In this document: in pieces, positions 20,232 to 31,249 of the stretch
How positions within the stretch are numbered: the stretch's first letter is position 1
Layout of the letters: every line of letters starts with the position of its first letter
NCBI GenBank assembly: GCA_008704415.1
Contig: VXIS01000320.1
Span: 1 to 55,110 of the forward strand
Reading direction: 5' to 3'
Length of the DNA: 55,110 nucleotides
From: Sphaerosporella brunnea
Taxonomy: Eukaryota; Ascomycota; Pezizomycetes; Pezizales; Pyronemataceae
Program-made: the position numbers and the translations under genes
Notes under the pieces: model-generated
The model's database searches: none
Told to the model about the DNA's origin: nothing
The model's input: the letters and a program-made list of their open reading frames with translations, nothing else

Positions 20232-21362
20232 CTAGAAGAGATACTCAGACAACTCGATGAGCATCTTTCTCGTTTTGCCTTCTGGCAAGCTTTGCACCGC
20301 ATTCTGAATTTCCTGGACATCGTGGTCGTGCGCGGACGAGTTTCCGCGTGCTCGGAGTTCGTTGGGGTCAACAACCAGGCTCACCAGGCTTCCGGTCTTA
20401 CACTCCCACTTCTTTGTTTGATCGTCATCCAGCGCATTGATCATCATTTCCTTTGCCGAATCGACGCCGAGAGTATCTTTCATATCCTCCCATCGTTGAT
20501 ATCGACACTTTTGGGCGAAAGTATCTCTTCCCATGCCAAGTAACTTTCGCAGTGCTACATCTCTCACCGTGCGCTCCATCTATTGAACCCAGGCCGCATC
20601 AACATTGAACCCTTTTAGAATGGTGGCTGGAACAAAACTCACCGCTTTTATTCTCTCCATAAGATTCCGTTGGAACTCAGCGTTGTCGGCTCTCATCTGA
20701 GCGTTGTCGGCTCTCATCTGAGCGTTGTCGGCTCTCATCTGAGCGTTGTCGGCTGCCAGCGCTTCGACCTTGGCTGCCAACTCAGCATCCGAGTTTTTCG
20801 ATTTGGCCAACTTGACATTCTATTGAACCCACATCACATCAACACTGATACAGTTTTAGGGATTGTGGCCGGAAGAGACACACACCTTTGAATCAATCCC
20901 TTTTCCTCGGTTCGGTTTCTTGGGCCTTGTAACATCGGAACCCTCATCCTGTGCGATCAATCGCATAGCATTCAACTGAGCAGTTGTCTCTCGGAGCTGT
21001 TGTTTATTTTTCTCTCTCTGGTCCCGAAGTGGAGACTGGTTCTTTCCTTCGGCTGTTTGCTTTGGCCAAACAAGTATGGTGGCCTCGGCGAGTGGTAAAG
21101 TTGCAAGCCGCTCCTCTTCGTTTACGCTCGCTGCGTCCAGTCAGCGGGAGAGAGCAGGAGCGGGTTCTGATGAGGACCTACCGGGGAAGAAGTCGGTGTG
21201 GTTTGGCTCTAGTTCCAAGCCGGGGACAGCTTTTGCCATGTGCTTCTCCATCTCAATCACCGCTTGCTTCTTGACTTCTGCGACCGTCAGGCTGCTATCT
21301 GCGCGCAAGGAAACGATATTGGATGCTTCGGAGTAAATAACGGTACAGTCGACATCAGACAT
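20232..21362 (-). CDS. Coiled-coil protein with AQMRADN repeats, complete copy
   Basis: Four exons joined by phase (21362-21182, 21130-20886, 20819-20643, 20579-20232) give 316 aa. The N-terminus MSDVDCTVIYSEASNIVSLRA is a short globular stretch. The middle is Lys/Gln/Arg-rich helix (REKNKQQLRETTAQLNAMR), then AKSKNSDAELAAKVEAL leads into three AQMRADN heptads. The last exon contains ARGNSSAHDHD, an R-x5-H motif seen in HEPN-type folds, near the C-terminus. Function unknown. Introns 2 (66 nt) and 3 (63 nt) are strongly similar to each other. The palindrome boundary visible in the window falls at intron 2, so exons 1-2 have no left-arm partner in view. Confidence 0.65.
20580..20642 (-). other. 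Introner-like intron (copy B)
   Basis: Intron 3 of the same gene (also at 181-243 in the left arm). See copy A at 20820-20885 for the alignment. The flanking exons are not similar, which argues against simple exon duplication. Confidence 0.6.
20820..20885 (-). other. Introner-like intron (copy A)
   Basis: Intron 2 of the gene 20232-21362. By eye it aligns over nearly its whole length with intron 3 (20580-20642): shared TTCC-GCCAC, TAAAA, TGTTGATG and an identical 12-nt end TGGGTTCAATAG, about 75% overall. Introns normally do not resemble each other. Confidence 0.6.
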
Positions 21363-24271
21363 TGTGGACTCAAAAGAGGAGTCGGAACAAAGACACGGAT
21401 TGAAGTTGGTGGGATTATTGTAAGGGTGCAATCCGGAGAGGTTGCACGATGAGGTCAAAGTCAAGAGAAAGTGTAAAGAGTTGTGGTAGCTAGCCCCCCC
21501 GAGCTCGAGTTTATACAGTCATTTGGCCTCACTTTGCGCACCGAGTCACTTTGCGCAGGGTTTGAAATATTCCAACCCTCAGCATTACACCTTAAACGGT
21601 CTTTGCGGTTAACATAAACAAATTTATTTACGCAATGTAATGGGGTACTAAGGGAAACCCAAGGTACTCGAGAGATACCGGGTGCAAGATACTGAGATAC
21701 CGGGTGCAAAGGTCGCGGGTGCAGAGATGCTGGGTGCAAGAACTGCGTCGTCGACTATATAAACTGAGATCTTGTCACTTGATCCGTTAAATAATCCACG
21801 GACGTGAGAGACAGGAAACGAGGTCAGATTCGAGAAAAACAAAGGCCGAGGTGAGGTAGCATACAAGAGGCATTGAAATTCTACTAGCTACTGACGGATC
21901 GTCATCGAGCTTCCTCCACTACATACCAAACCTAACTAACACCAACCAGGTCCGCCGGAAATAAAGTTCCTCCCCCGGCCTACCAATAGACCCTATGGTC
22001 TGGGCCCAACCGCACATCTCTCCATATACAAGTACACATAGAGGCAGAAAGGATACCGGTAATCTACAACCAAACAACAATCGCCGCCTCGCCTAAGCTT
22101 ACGGCCCTCCAACAAGAAGTGTTCGACCAACATGTGACAACCCATCCTCCTAGACAGAGCCCAGGAGAAGTGTCGACGCAGTTGGGTGAAGTGGTGGTGG
22201 TGGGTGCGCCGCTGCGACCCAAAGACGTGTGGGTGGCAGGCTTAACCTATGTAGCCGCCGGAGGTGTGGGGTGGTAGCTTGACCTATGAGCGTACCGAGG
22301 TGAAGATGGTGTTTTGGTGACGATAACGTAGGAGGAGAACACATCCTGAGAGCAGGCCAGGCCTGGCTCTAAGCGGGAGCTGGCAGCCAAACGTCAACCC
22401 CACGGCACCGCACAGTTGCCGTTGAATCGAGCTTAAATCTAAGCTTGCGGGTTTAACAATCCTGCTCTCGTGCCCTACTTTTCTTCCCAGAATATCACAC
22501 GGCCTCACTCGCATATCCGTTACCCAGCCCAGATCTTCGAAATTCCGGCAAACGCAAGAAGATCCCGTCTCACAGCCGTCTCGAACCACCGCCAAGCGAA
22601 GCGCTGTCCGGTGTACTGTAGGCGTTGACCCCGATTTCGCAAAAGATCAGGAAGGAAGGAAGCCTGTGAGACGCCGCCCCTCCATCAGCCAACTCGGGGA
22701 TCATCATGTACCACACGCCCACACGCACTGCAAGGGCATCCATGGCTCTTCCATGGGGTAGAGTTGGAAAAACGTGATGCGCAGTTGCATCACTTGCCGT
22801 CGGTGAGCAGAGTTCTTACTCGGGACATGATGATCAACCGGCGTGCAGGATTTCAGCACAGATGACTGCCAAAGTAGGTGATTGCGTACTACCTAACTGC
22901 AATCAGATGGGCCTTGATCGAAGATCCGTTGGGTTAAAGTCCGTTGTGGGGATCGTCATGAACCTTTGGGTTGATCGCAGCCAGACAAGGGAAAAGCGAT
23001 TTTTTCGGAACTTCTCCGATAAACCGCATGCATTTTAGCAACACCAGTAATATGAATCCCGTCATTGAGTCCCACAATTCCGATTCTGTTTGTTATCGAT
23101 ATCCTCAGTTTGGGGCGGGGGGAAGATTCAGGTTTCGCAAACATGCGAGTGATCACGACAAGCCCGATTATGGAAAGCAAGGACCTGCCAATTCAGCGAA
23201 CGGCCACAACTCCAGATGAGGGAGAAGAGGCAAAATGTACTGGGATAGTGAGATGTCGATTTTCGTATTTCTTCAAGTTGGGATGTGTGGGGGTCCGGCG
23301 GCGTCAGGGACGTCTCAGTTATGGCGTCCTGATCAGCGGGGCGTCGCCGAAAGCGAGACTCACGGAAATCCCATATGGCAGCAAAATGGGTAAAAGCAGC
23401 AGCGATGTCGTCGGTACGCATCACACGCCAAGAGCATCAAATCTGGGGAGGCGGGTGTTTTGGGCTGGGGGTGGGGGATGTTGTTGTTTTCTCGAAATCC
23501 CGCCGTGAACTGGCGGCCTGTCTAGCGCCGATGCGGATTACTCACGGCATTTGGAAGCAGCAGATTACTCGAAGGAGAGGCGTGAATTACCAGATCGGGA
23601 AAGTCTCGCCCGCACGCATTTTTTGGTTCTGAATGCCCGGGAGGGGATGGTGGGTGGTGGCGATGATCTCATGCGGTTGCTGATCTCCGTATGAATCCAG
23701 GGTCCTGTCGCGCAGATCCTGACATCAAGTCCGCCCCCCGCCCCCCCCCTACACGCGCCTCCCACCCCCAGCCCAACGCAGAACTTTCGGTCGTGTGTAG
23801 AGCAGAGTATCCCTGGGAAACCTGACGCAGGGCGCATGCCAGACGTCCATGTGTGTGTGTGTATGTGTCTGTGCTGCGTTTGTTTAGCTGTGCCATCAAC
23901 GTCCTGCTTAGTCTGCGCCTAGGCTCCCGCACGCAGCGTCGAAATCCTGCCGCCGGAGACGAACGTCGGAGCGGCGAAGGTTCATGGCTCCCGGGTGGGT
24001 AGTAATCACCCCCCCCCCCCACACCACTACCAACCACCACCACTACGTCTGGCGGGGCCCACGAGATGTATAAAAGACCCTCCCTCTCTGATTCCCCTCG
24101 GAACCGAAATCCCCACCTTATCGAAGGTACTCACATACGAACATCACTTGCGATCATAATCGAATTTGCACCCTTATATTCCTTATATTCGCAGCAAATC
24201 TAGTTATATCTCGACTACTCCCCCGCGCAACGCCATTTCCCTCCAAAAAGCAATTCTATAGCCGCCCCCAC
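21363..24271. other. 2.9 kb without a recognised gene
   Basis: Upstream of the coiled-coil gene. Contains twin TCACTTTGCGCA words at about 21527 and 21546 and a degenerate tandem of GATACCGGGTGCAA-like units at 21676-21743. Also present are G/C homopolymers and a TATAAAAG box at 24069-24076 that belongs to the next gene. No open frame here has domain similarity that I can recognise. Confidence 0.45.
21676..21743 (+). repeat. Degenerate short tandem repeat
   Basis: About four imperfect units built on GATACCGGGTGCAAGA (later units read GTCGCGGGTGCAGA and GATGCTGGGTGCAAGA). Confidence 0.55.
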
Positions 24272-24582
24272 ATGTCTTCCTCAACGATAACCACCCCAGC
24301 TCACGTGAACGGCGCTCCTTCGTCTTCAAACTCCTACGGACACAGGTCAAGAAGCAACAACTACGCAGAAGCAGCCACAAATCCTGTCCGGCAGTACGCT
24401 CGGCATGTTCTACCGCCAATCCCCTTGCATCCCGTGTGAAAGGCTAACAAACAAGCAGTATTCTCTACGAGCACACACGTAGACAAATGGACACCAGCTT
24501 CCGACCAGCTTCCGGCAGTGGCACTACCAGTCAGCGCTCATCGTCTCCAAACAATACCAAGTCCACCGCAACTACAGCCTAA
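24272..24582 (+). CDS. Small two-exon protein, 81 aa, unknown
   Basis: Too short for simple ORF calling. Exon 1 24272-24393 and exon 2 24459-24582 are joined by a textbook 65-nt intron (donor GTACGC, branch GGCTAAC, acceptor GCAG), phase 2. A TATAAAAG box lies about 200 bp upstream and a CT/AC-rich leader precedes the ATG. The protein is Ser/Thr/Asn-rich with a central YAEAATNPVRHILYEHTRRQ helix and no signal peptide or membrane segment. The strong promoter and long T-rich 3' region fit a highly expressed small protein. No family recognised. Confidence 0.55.
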
Positions 24583-25855
24583 CTGATCCTCTTTACTTTC
24601 GCTGCACATTTTTTTTTTCCCTTTTTCCTTTGTTTTTGGTGCTTCACACACAGCTAGGTAGTATCATAGGGACTCGGATCGGATTGCATTGTTTTTATGT
24701 CTTTATTTCTAGTTCTTTTCATCCTGTACAGAGCCAAAAAACAAAAGCCTCGATTTCTTACCATGACCACACACCCTCCTCCTTTTCGGGGTGGGGGGGG
24801 GGGGGGGGATCGATACCACTTAGAGCAGCTCCGTCATAGAGCGGGAACATACGGAATGTTTGGATTCGAAAAAAAAAAAAAAAAAAAAAAAAACCTTCGT
24901 CTCTGATCACAAGCAGCCGCTATGACGCTGCGCCATGTGCGTTGGTGGGTGGTCCCTAGGGTGGATGCAGTCCAAGGGCGTTGGTCGGCCGCGGACAGAC
25001 AGCGGATGGCGCACGCGCCCGCCGCCCGCCGCCGCGGTCGAGGCCGTGCTTCGGTACCGGCCAGTTCCCGTCCATCAGGGGATCACGAATATCCTATCTT
25101 CCCCGCGGGGGGGCTGGATCCGGATTCGAGTAGCTGTAGTTACTTTCCATCCCTTTGCTTTCCAGGCTATGGCAGCGAGGGAGTGTGCGTGTTGCGCAGC
25201 AAAATATTGAAAATAAAGTTTGTTTTGCATGGAAAAGTGAAGGGAGACACCACGACGCATTCTTTTTGTCTCCCTCTCGACAGCAGCCGCCGCCGCCCAA
25301 GCATAGCGCTAGTGTCGAGTGATAAGTCATGACAAACCTGCCCCATGGTTCAACGCTAAACCGAGCTCGTGGAGCTGGTTGGAAAATCAAGTAATAATGA
25401 TGATGATAATATTGCGTTGTAGTTGCGCCATCCCGCCCGTAGGGTGGCTCGGCGCTCAGAGACGGCTTCGCCACTACCAATAAAATAAATGATGGATGGA
25501 TGGAATTAACGGCTTCGAGGTTTCGGATAAACAAGTGCCCTAGATTGTGTTCGTCTTGCCAACCGGACACTGCGCTGCCTGGGGCGGAACGAACCGTGCA
25601 AGATCTCTGCCATTTACAGGCGTAGAAGGAAAAACTTGTGGTTGGGGTGGGTAACCTTGGGATGAGAGGTATCTACTTGTAACTGAAGAGGGTGATGTTG
25701 TCCCTAGAACCCTGATCCAGCCGTGTATTGGCATGGCACAAATTACGGGCATTGTTGACGGTTCGCCAAAGAGATGTTCCCAAGATAGTTTTCATTAATT
25801 ATGGTGTAGCCATGCAAGTAAACACAACAGCACCCACTACCACCACGTGCACCTT
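24583..25855. other. Intergenic with homopolymers and possible LINE remnant
   Basis: Contains a G tract at about 24792-24808 and a 25-nt A tract at 24869-24893. At 25331-25505 a GC-rich stretch is bracketed by AATAATGATGATGATAAT and AATAAAATAAATGATGGATGG, which resembles the 3' tails of Tad-type fungal LINEs. No reverse transcriptase frame is present. Confidence 0.4.
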
Positions 25856-27943
25856 CTATTCCGCCCCTGGAAGGAATTCTCCACCATGTCTCTTGAACCA
25901 ATTCCGCGCCTGGAACCAACTAGCCTTCGGCGTCCGTGTGAGGGTGTCATAACTCACATACTGCATTCCGAAGCGAGTCTTGATTCCAGAGCCCCACTCA
26001 AAGTTGTCCACTGAAGAGCAATGTCAGGGGTAAAGTTTTTTTCAGAGATTAACTATGGGGGACTTACTGATTGACCAGATGTAAGCTCCGGTGACGTTGA
26101 CATGATCCTCGGTGATGGCCAGCAAGATATTGTCCAAGAAGCCTTGGATATAATCGGTGCGTCTCAGATCCCAAATCGCATCCGGGACACTGGCGTATTC
26201 GCTCTCGAACGGCTCCGCAAACCCGAACTCGGAGACCACGATGTCTTTGACGGCCGGGAATATCTCCTTCGTGATGGCGCTGAGGAACTTGCGGATCCCC
26301 GTCGGTGTGCTCTTGAGCCAGCTTGCGCCCGCGTCTGCCGCCGGCCCAATGCTGAAGCCGTTGGGCGCCACTTGCGAGCTGCTCCCACACTCCGGGTAGT
26401 TGGGGTCTGAGCGGTTGCGTGCGCATGCGTTGGCACCCCCTGGAAGCTCGGAGACGTAGAATGCCGTGTATCCATCCAGCGCGTAGAAATCGCAGGAACC
26501 CTTGATCAGCGCTTTCTCAGCTTTGCTCAACGTGGGGAGAATTTCCCCCAGCGTGTCTTTCAGGGACTGTGGGTAGTCGCCATCCGTCCATGGGCCGCCG
26601 AACCAGCCGATAGAAAAGTCTGTTACTTGAGGGTTAGCATCGCGGGGTTTGACTGGTGCGTGGAGTGGGGGAAAAGAACCGGTGGCCCGCTTCGCCGCTT
26701 CAAGGTCCCCAGTGCTGTTGGTCACCGGCTGATAATAGTTGCCGCTGTTCTTGAAGGAGATGCGGCCCTTGCCCTTGAACTCGTTGTGGTACCATTTGGC
26801 CAGTTTTGCGTGCGCGAGAAGAGTGTAGTGGCCACAGATGAACCGAGCATTTATGCCTGGTCCAATGCCATAGCTGGGGTACAGAATGCCGGCGGGATAG
26901 TACGAGTATTGCCAGTTGCACTGTGGGATACATACTTCGTTAATTGTGACAATGAAGGCTGCAAAGGGAGCATACATATTGAGGCTCGTTGAAGGTGAAC
27001 CAGACAGGCACATGCTTATCGTAGCGCGCAATCACGAACTTCGCATAGTTCAGGTAATCGTCTACGATCTTGGGGTTTGTCCAGCCCTGGTAAAAAAGTC
27101 AGAACAGGCCGGCAAACAGTCTCCCGCTGCTAGAGCACATACGCCATATTCGTTGAACAACGCCAGCGGAGTGTCCCAGTGGAATAAACTCAAGGCAGGC
27201 TTGATTCCATGCTTTACCAGCTCCGCAATCACATCGTCGTAATGCTTTATGCCAGCTTCATTGATAGGACCCTTTCCGAAAGGGAAAATTCTGGGCCATG
27301 AGATACTGGTTGAGTAATATGGAGAGCCATATTTTGCCAGGCGTTGGAAGTCTTGCTTGTACAGATAGTAATGCTGGGCAAGGACGTCACCAGTAGAGTT
27401 ATCGGCAACCTGGTTCGGGTTTCGGTGAGAGAGAAGATCCCAAATAGATGGTCCGCGGCCCTCATCCTTTGCAGCTCCTTCAAGCCTGTGATAGAGATCA
27501 GTATCTCTGTTCATTCTTAAGTATGGCAGTAATCTTACTGGTAAGCAGAGGAGGTCATTCCCCAGTTGAAACCTGGCGGAAGCTTGGCCACTGCCAGTTC
27601 TTCAGGATAGTTGCTCGCCACAAATGGATGGAACTCGCCGGGGCCTGCCCACGAGGGCTCCGGTGTGGGCTCAACAGTGGCCGTCACTACTGGGTGCGTG
27701 GCAACCGGCCCGACCTGGTACCACAACAAGGCTAATTGCTCGTTGGAGTAGTCTTTGTTCGGGAGATATGTTTCGGCCGCGGAAACATTATAGGAAACTG
27801 TTGGTGTCTACTGACGAGTCAGCCATGGCGTCCTCGATCTGACTGACCAGGGAAAGAAAGCAACTCACACCACCCCGCGAGGCACTCGCTCCGAGAGTCA
27901 GCAGTGCCAAAACCAACGTCCTCGATGCTGAAGAAAACATCAT
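25856..27943 (-). CDS. Secreted GH1 beta-glucosidase
   Basis: Six exons (27943-27869, 27807-27539, 27485-27143, 27086-26976, 26920-26068, 26010-25856) encode 601 aa. A signal peptide ([22 protein letters not shown]) and a linker of about 80 residues precede the TIM barrel. GH1 landmarks: [33 protein letters not shown], the acid/base FNEPQ (Glu about 263) and the C-terminal IWSIMDNFEW. The usual nucleophile motif TENG is replaced by SEFG (Glu about 497), so the glutamate is kept but its neighbours are altered. A 54-nt in-frame piece near 26620-26675 could be a further intron (branch TGCTAAC) with a weak donor. A TATATAAAG box lies about 100 bp upstream. Confidence 0.9.
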
Positions 27944-28039
27944 CGTCGAAGAGTAACCCAAAGGGGTTCTGTCACAACAACCAGGGAAGCAACAACCGTT
28001 GTTGGCTGAACGGCTCACAAAATCACCGCCAGGAAGGTC

Positions 28040-28048
28040 TTTATATAC
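28040..28048 (-). promoter_or_regulatory. TATA box of the GH1 gene
   Basis: TATATAAAG on the minus strand about 100 bp before the start codon at 27943. Confidence 0.55.
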
Positions 28049-28049
28049 C

Positions 28050-30889
28050 CAGAAACCTTTTTGCCTGGATCCACAACATTTCCCTACATTGAGAGCAGCT
28101 CAATCGACGGCACGTACATAAAGGGGTAACTAAATTCGATGCAATCAGCAGCGTGTACCGATGAACAACCGCTGGATTGTCGTCACACAAGCGGGTACAT
28201 TTAAATGCAGACCTTAATAAACTCAGGCAACGGGGAACGTTGCTTTCCCAGCTAGCACTGATCTGCCTTCTCGGGGAACGTTGCGTTTCCAAGGACACTT
28301 TCTGCAGGATGGTGAGCCATTTTGTGGGGATCCCGTATGCAGCCCAGTGGCTATGAAAGGGGCTACTGCAGCGTTACGGCAAAGCGTATGAGTAGAATAC
28401 AATAATACCCTGGCATTCTGACGGGGTGACGGTCCGTAATAATAATGTATGGCCCGGGCTAAACGGCTATGTAGGTATGCGCGCTATAACTGGAGAAATA
28501 TCTACCGATCTCCCATTACCTCGGTGGACAGCTTCGAAAGTTTGTCCGAGCAAAATATGAGGTAACTTTCCGAGCTCGAGAAAATTCGCTAGGCAGTTGC
28601 ATTTTTGCACCGAAGGAAGGAAGGAGGGAAGGCTTCAAAAAAATTCCGATACTGTGTGAGATTCGTTATCAACGCTGATATTCTTGCGCAGCTGTTACCT
28701 TCCCGTGCAAAGCATGCGCAGCGTGGGTAGCACTACTCCGGGACCACCGCGGCTGAATTCCTCGATCAGGAGTGTGTAACAAGCCATTTGGAATGTGCGC
28801 CAGGGACATGTTTTGGATCCAGCTGCCCATATGGTTCATTTCGCTCGCTAATTACATTCTGGCCATGAGACAGACCAAGAAACGAAAGGAATCGCACTTT
28901 AGAGGGTGTATAAAGGCCGAGTTGCGTTTCCGGGCCATCCGCCCAAATAGACATATCGTTCTCCAAGCGGGTGCTTCGAAGTTGGACCCAAGAAGGAGTT
29001 CGTTCAGCACAAGTGCTATGCAGCCCAGGCATGGAAATCTACCTAGTCTGACCCACGTTGAACGATTATCTGCTCCAATTGAACACGCTACTACCTAAAG
29101 CAACAAGAAGCTTGAATTTCGTAGCGATGTAGAAAGGCGGCCATGACAACCATGACCCCTAACCACGAACTATTTCCCGCTCTACAACGCTTTGCTTCAG
29201 GGTGTATGAGTGCGGGGGTTGGAGGCAGGGTAACTCATAGTGTGTCACTCGCCTCTGGTGACAGGAACCGTGAAGACTCTGAGGAGACCCGTTCTTGATG
29301 GGAGCCGGCTGGTGGGTTGAGTAAGGTTCAGTACGGTCAGTACGATCAACAAGTGGTCCTTTCTCTCGCCTTTCTCATTTAAGCGACGCTGTCTCTCTAC
29401 ATGCCGTCCTCTCGCCTCCGACTATGTAGCTGTAGTGAACTTTGAGGAAGGTACAAAATTTTGTGGTGACAGAAATTTTGTAAACTACGTCGCCGAAGTG
29501 ACGGTGCGATTGAGAGGAGCAGTAGAGAGGCGAGTGACATGCGAAGACACAGTATGGTGGCGGTGCAAATGATCTGAGGCCACATCCACTATACCTCAGA
29601 TTCCCTCTGCCCCTCTGGATACCATCTAACTATTTTAAGAAGCTGTACCTAAGTGGTAATCTGGTACTTTGGGCCTGACGCCGATGATGAGCAAAATTGC
29701 GGGTCTAGGTCCGACGAGCATAACATCGCCCAAGTTGAAGTTTTCGCCCTCTCCAACTCGAGGAGCCAAAGGCATAGGCACTGTTTAGGCAGGGGAAGAA
29801 GGAGACGCCATTCCCAGACGCGGGTGCTTTGGGATGCCGGTGTTTGTTGGGCAGTTCACAGGAATTACAAGAGCTAGAGAACTTGAATGTTTTCCCATCG
29901 GCAGTGGCCGGTTTTTCACTAGAAACACTCATTTCACTAGAAACACTCATCAATGACATATTTCCATGTAAGTACAAAGCCAAATCAACGGTGACCAACA
30001 GATTAGATTCCTATGGTCGTATATCTACGCAGCTGGGAACGAGTCGGGTCGAAAGCGCGAGGGTCAGAGATCGCGCCAGCGGCCGATTGACTCCGAGCAC
30101 TGGAGGGCCGGCCGTCGACCCAACGAGGCAGGTTAACATTTGGAGAAGGAGAATGAACACTTAAAACAAGGAACAGCCTATCAAACACACAATGGGAATC
30201 CCACCGGCGTGCAAGCAACTTCAGAGAACGTCTGAAGTGCGAGCGAAGCTCCTCATCGCCTTTTAAACCTCCCAGCTGCCGATAACACCGGCAGCATAGC
30301 CGTTGCGGAGGCACTTCAGGGCCTCGACTGTTTCTATCTTCAACAGAGCATTGTATGTATGTTCCAGGCGGGGCGATGGTCCCGACTCGCGCCGTAGGGT
30401 GTTTGGGTGAGCGGGGTTTTTGAGAACTTCACCCACAATCACTCGCGGTGCAATTTGGCAGTCTCGCGCCTGGCTGTGGGCTGGCTGTTTGGGCTGATCT
30501 AAAAAGCCGGCCGGGCGGGCTGTGTAAAGCAGCCGGCCCAGCCCGCCCGGCTGTTTGGGCCGGCTACTGAGAACACTGTTTGGATGAGCGGCCGTTCCGG
30601 TGTCGGTTCTGGTGGTTCCCCATTTTCCACACACCGACGCTGTATTTCTAACTTGAACTCATATCGGACCCGAAGCATGTAAAGAGTGTTTAGGGACACA
30701 CTCTCTATACTTTCTTACATAAGATAATCTCATACAAAAGATCTCTCCCAAGCCCTCCGATGACGCATCTCCCCCGACCGAGGATAGAGGTTCGCATAGG
30801 TTTTTTTTATTGTAATAGGTTTCAAGCCCAAACTCAGCCACAGCAAGGCCAACTTTGCATAAAACTGGCAAGGTTGACGGAGATAGTTA
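28050..30889. other. 2.8 kb without a convincing gene
   Basis: No domain-bearing frame is seen. A 97-codon minus frame (29998-29705) includes a duplicated MSVSSE peptide caused by a repeated CATTTCACTAGAAACACT word, and I do not call it a gene. GC-rich repeated CCGGCCCAGCCCGCCCGG-like words occur at about 30505-30560. Probably old TE debris. Confidence 0.4.
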
Positions 30890-30930
30890 CTACTCGTGCC
30901 AAGGTGGTGTTACCACCTTGGCACGAGTAG
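30890..30930. mobile_element. 41-bp perfect hairpin: joined ends of a TA-flanked MITE
   Basis: Two perfect 19-bp arms around a 3-nt loop. The outer 16 bases TACTCGTGCCAAGGTG are the same as the termini of the 583-bp element at 33545-34127, so this looks like an almost completely internally deleted member of the same family. Confidence 0.7.
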
Positions 30931-31249
30931 GCGAGGTGGACATTGTTACGCGAGGTAGAGGAGATTGCTCGAGAGGTAAAACCGACCTCTTGAGGTAGGT
31001 TCGAGTTCTTGCACCTAGAGCCTCACAGTTCTCGTTTTGGTCGGTTCTTCACTTTCTCATACCGACTCAACCAAACGGGGTGTCGGTATTTTCAGTGCCG
31101 AGCCAGGGAAAACGGCCGTCCCGAGTCAAACGGGCTTCTACTCGTTTCTAACAAAATGATACGGACGACTAGTTACCCGGCTCTGGGTTAACTAGGACCA
31201 AATCTCGGCTGTGTTCTCAACACTCAGCAATTGCCAGTGAAGCGAAAGA

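Larger units (their letters stand above)
10392..20822. repeat. Right arm of the palindrome
   Basis: Reverse complement of 1-10351. This arm continues without break into unique sequence at 20823, where the first gene of the arm gains its 5' exons, so this arm is anchored in the chromosome. It differs from the left arm by homopolymer changes (A4 to A3 in the kinase start and in the Ulp2-like exon 4, a 13-nt shorter C tract in an intron) and by a densely divergent stretch at about 12484-13585. That stretch is roughly 90 bp longer than its partner. Confidence 0.97.

Noticed and set aside
1..20822. Palindrome as a telomere or mating-type structure
   Set aside because: No telomeric repeat (TTAGGG-type) array, and no mating-type or silencing gene was recognised in either arm.
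30990..31012. GGTTCGAGTTC as a tRNA B box
   Set aside because: No matching A box or cloverleaf could be drawn around it.
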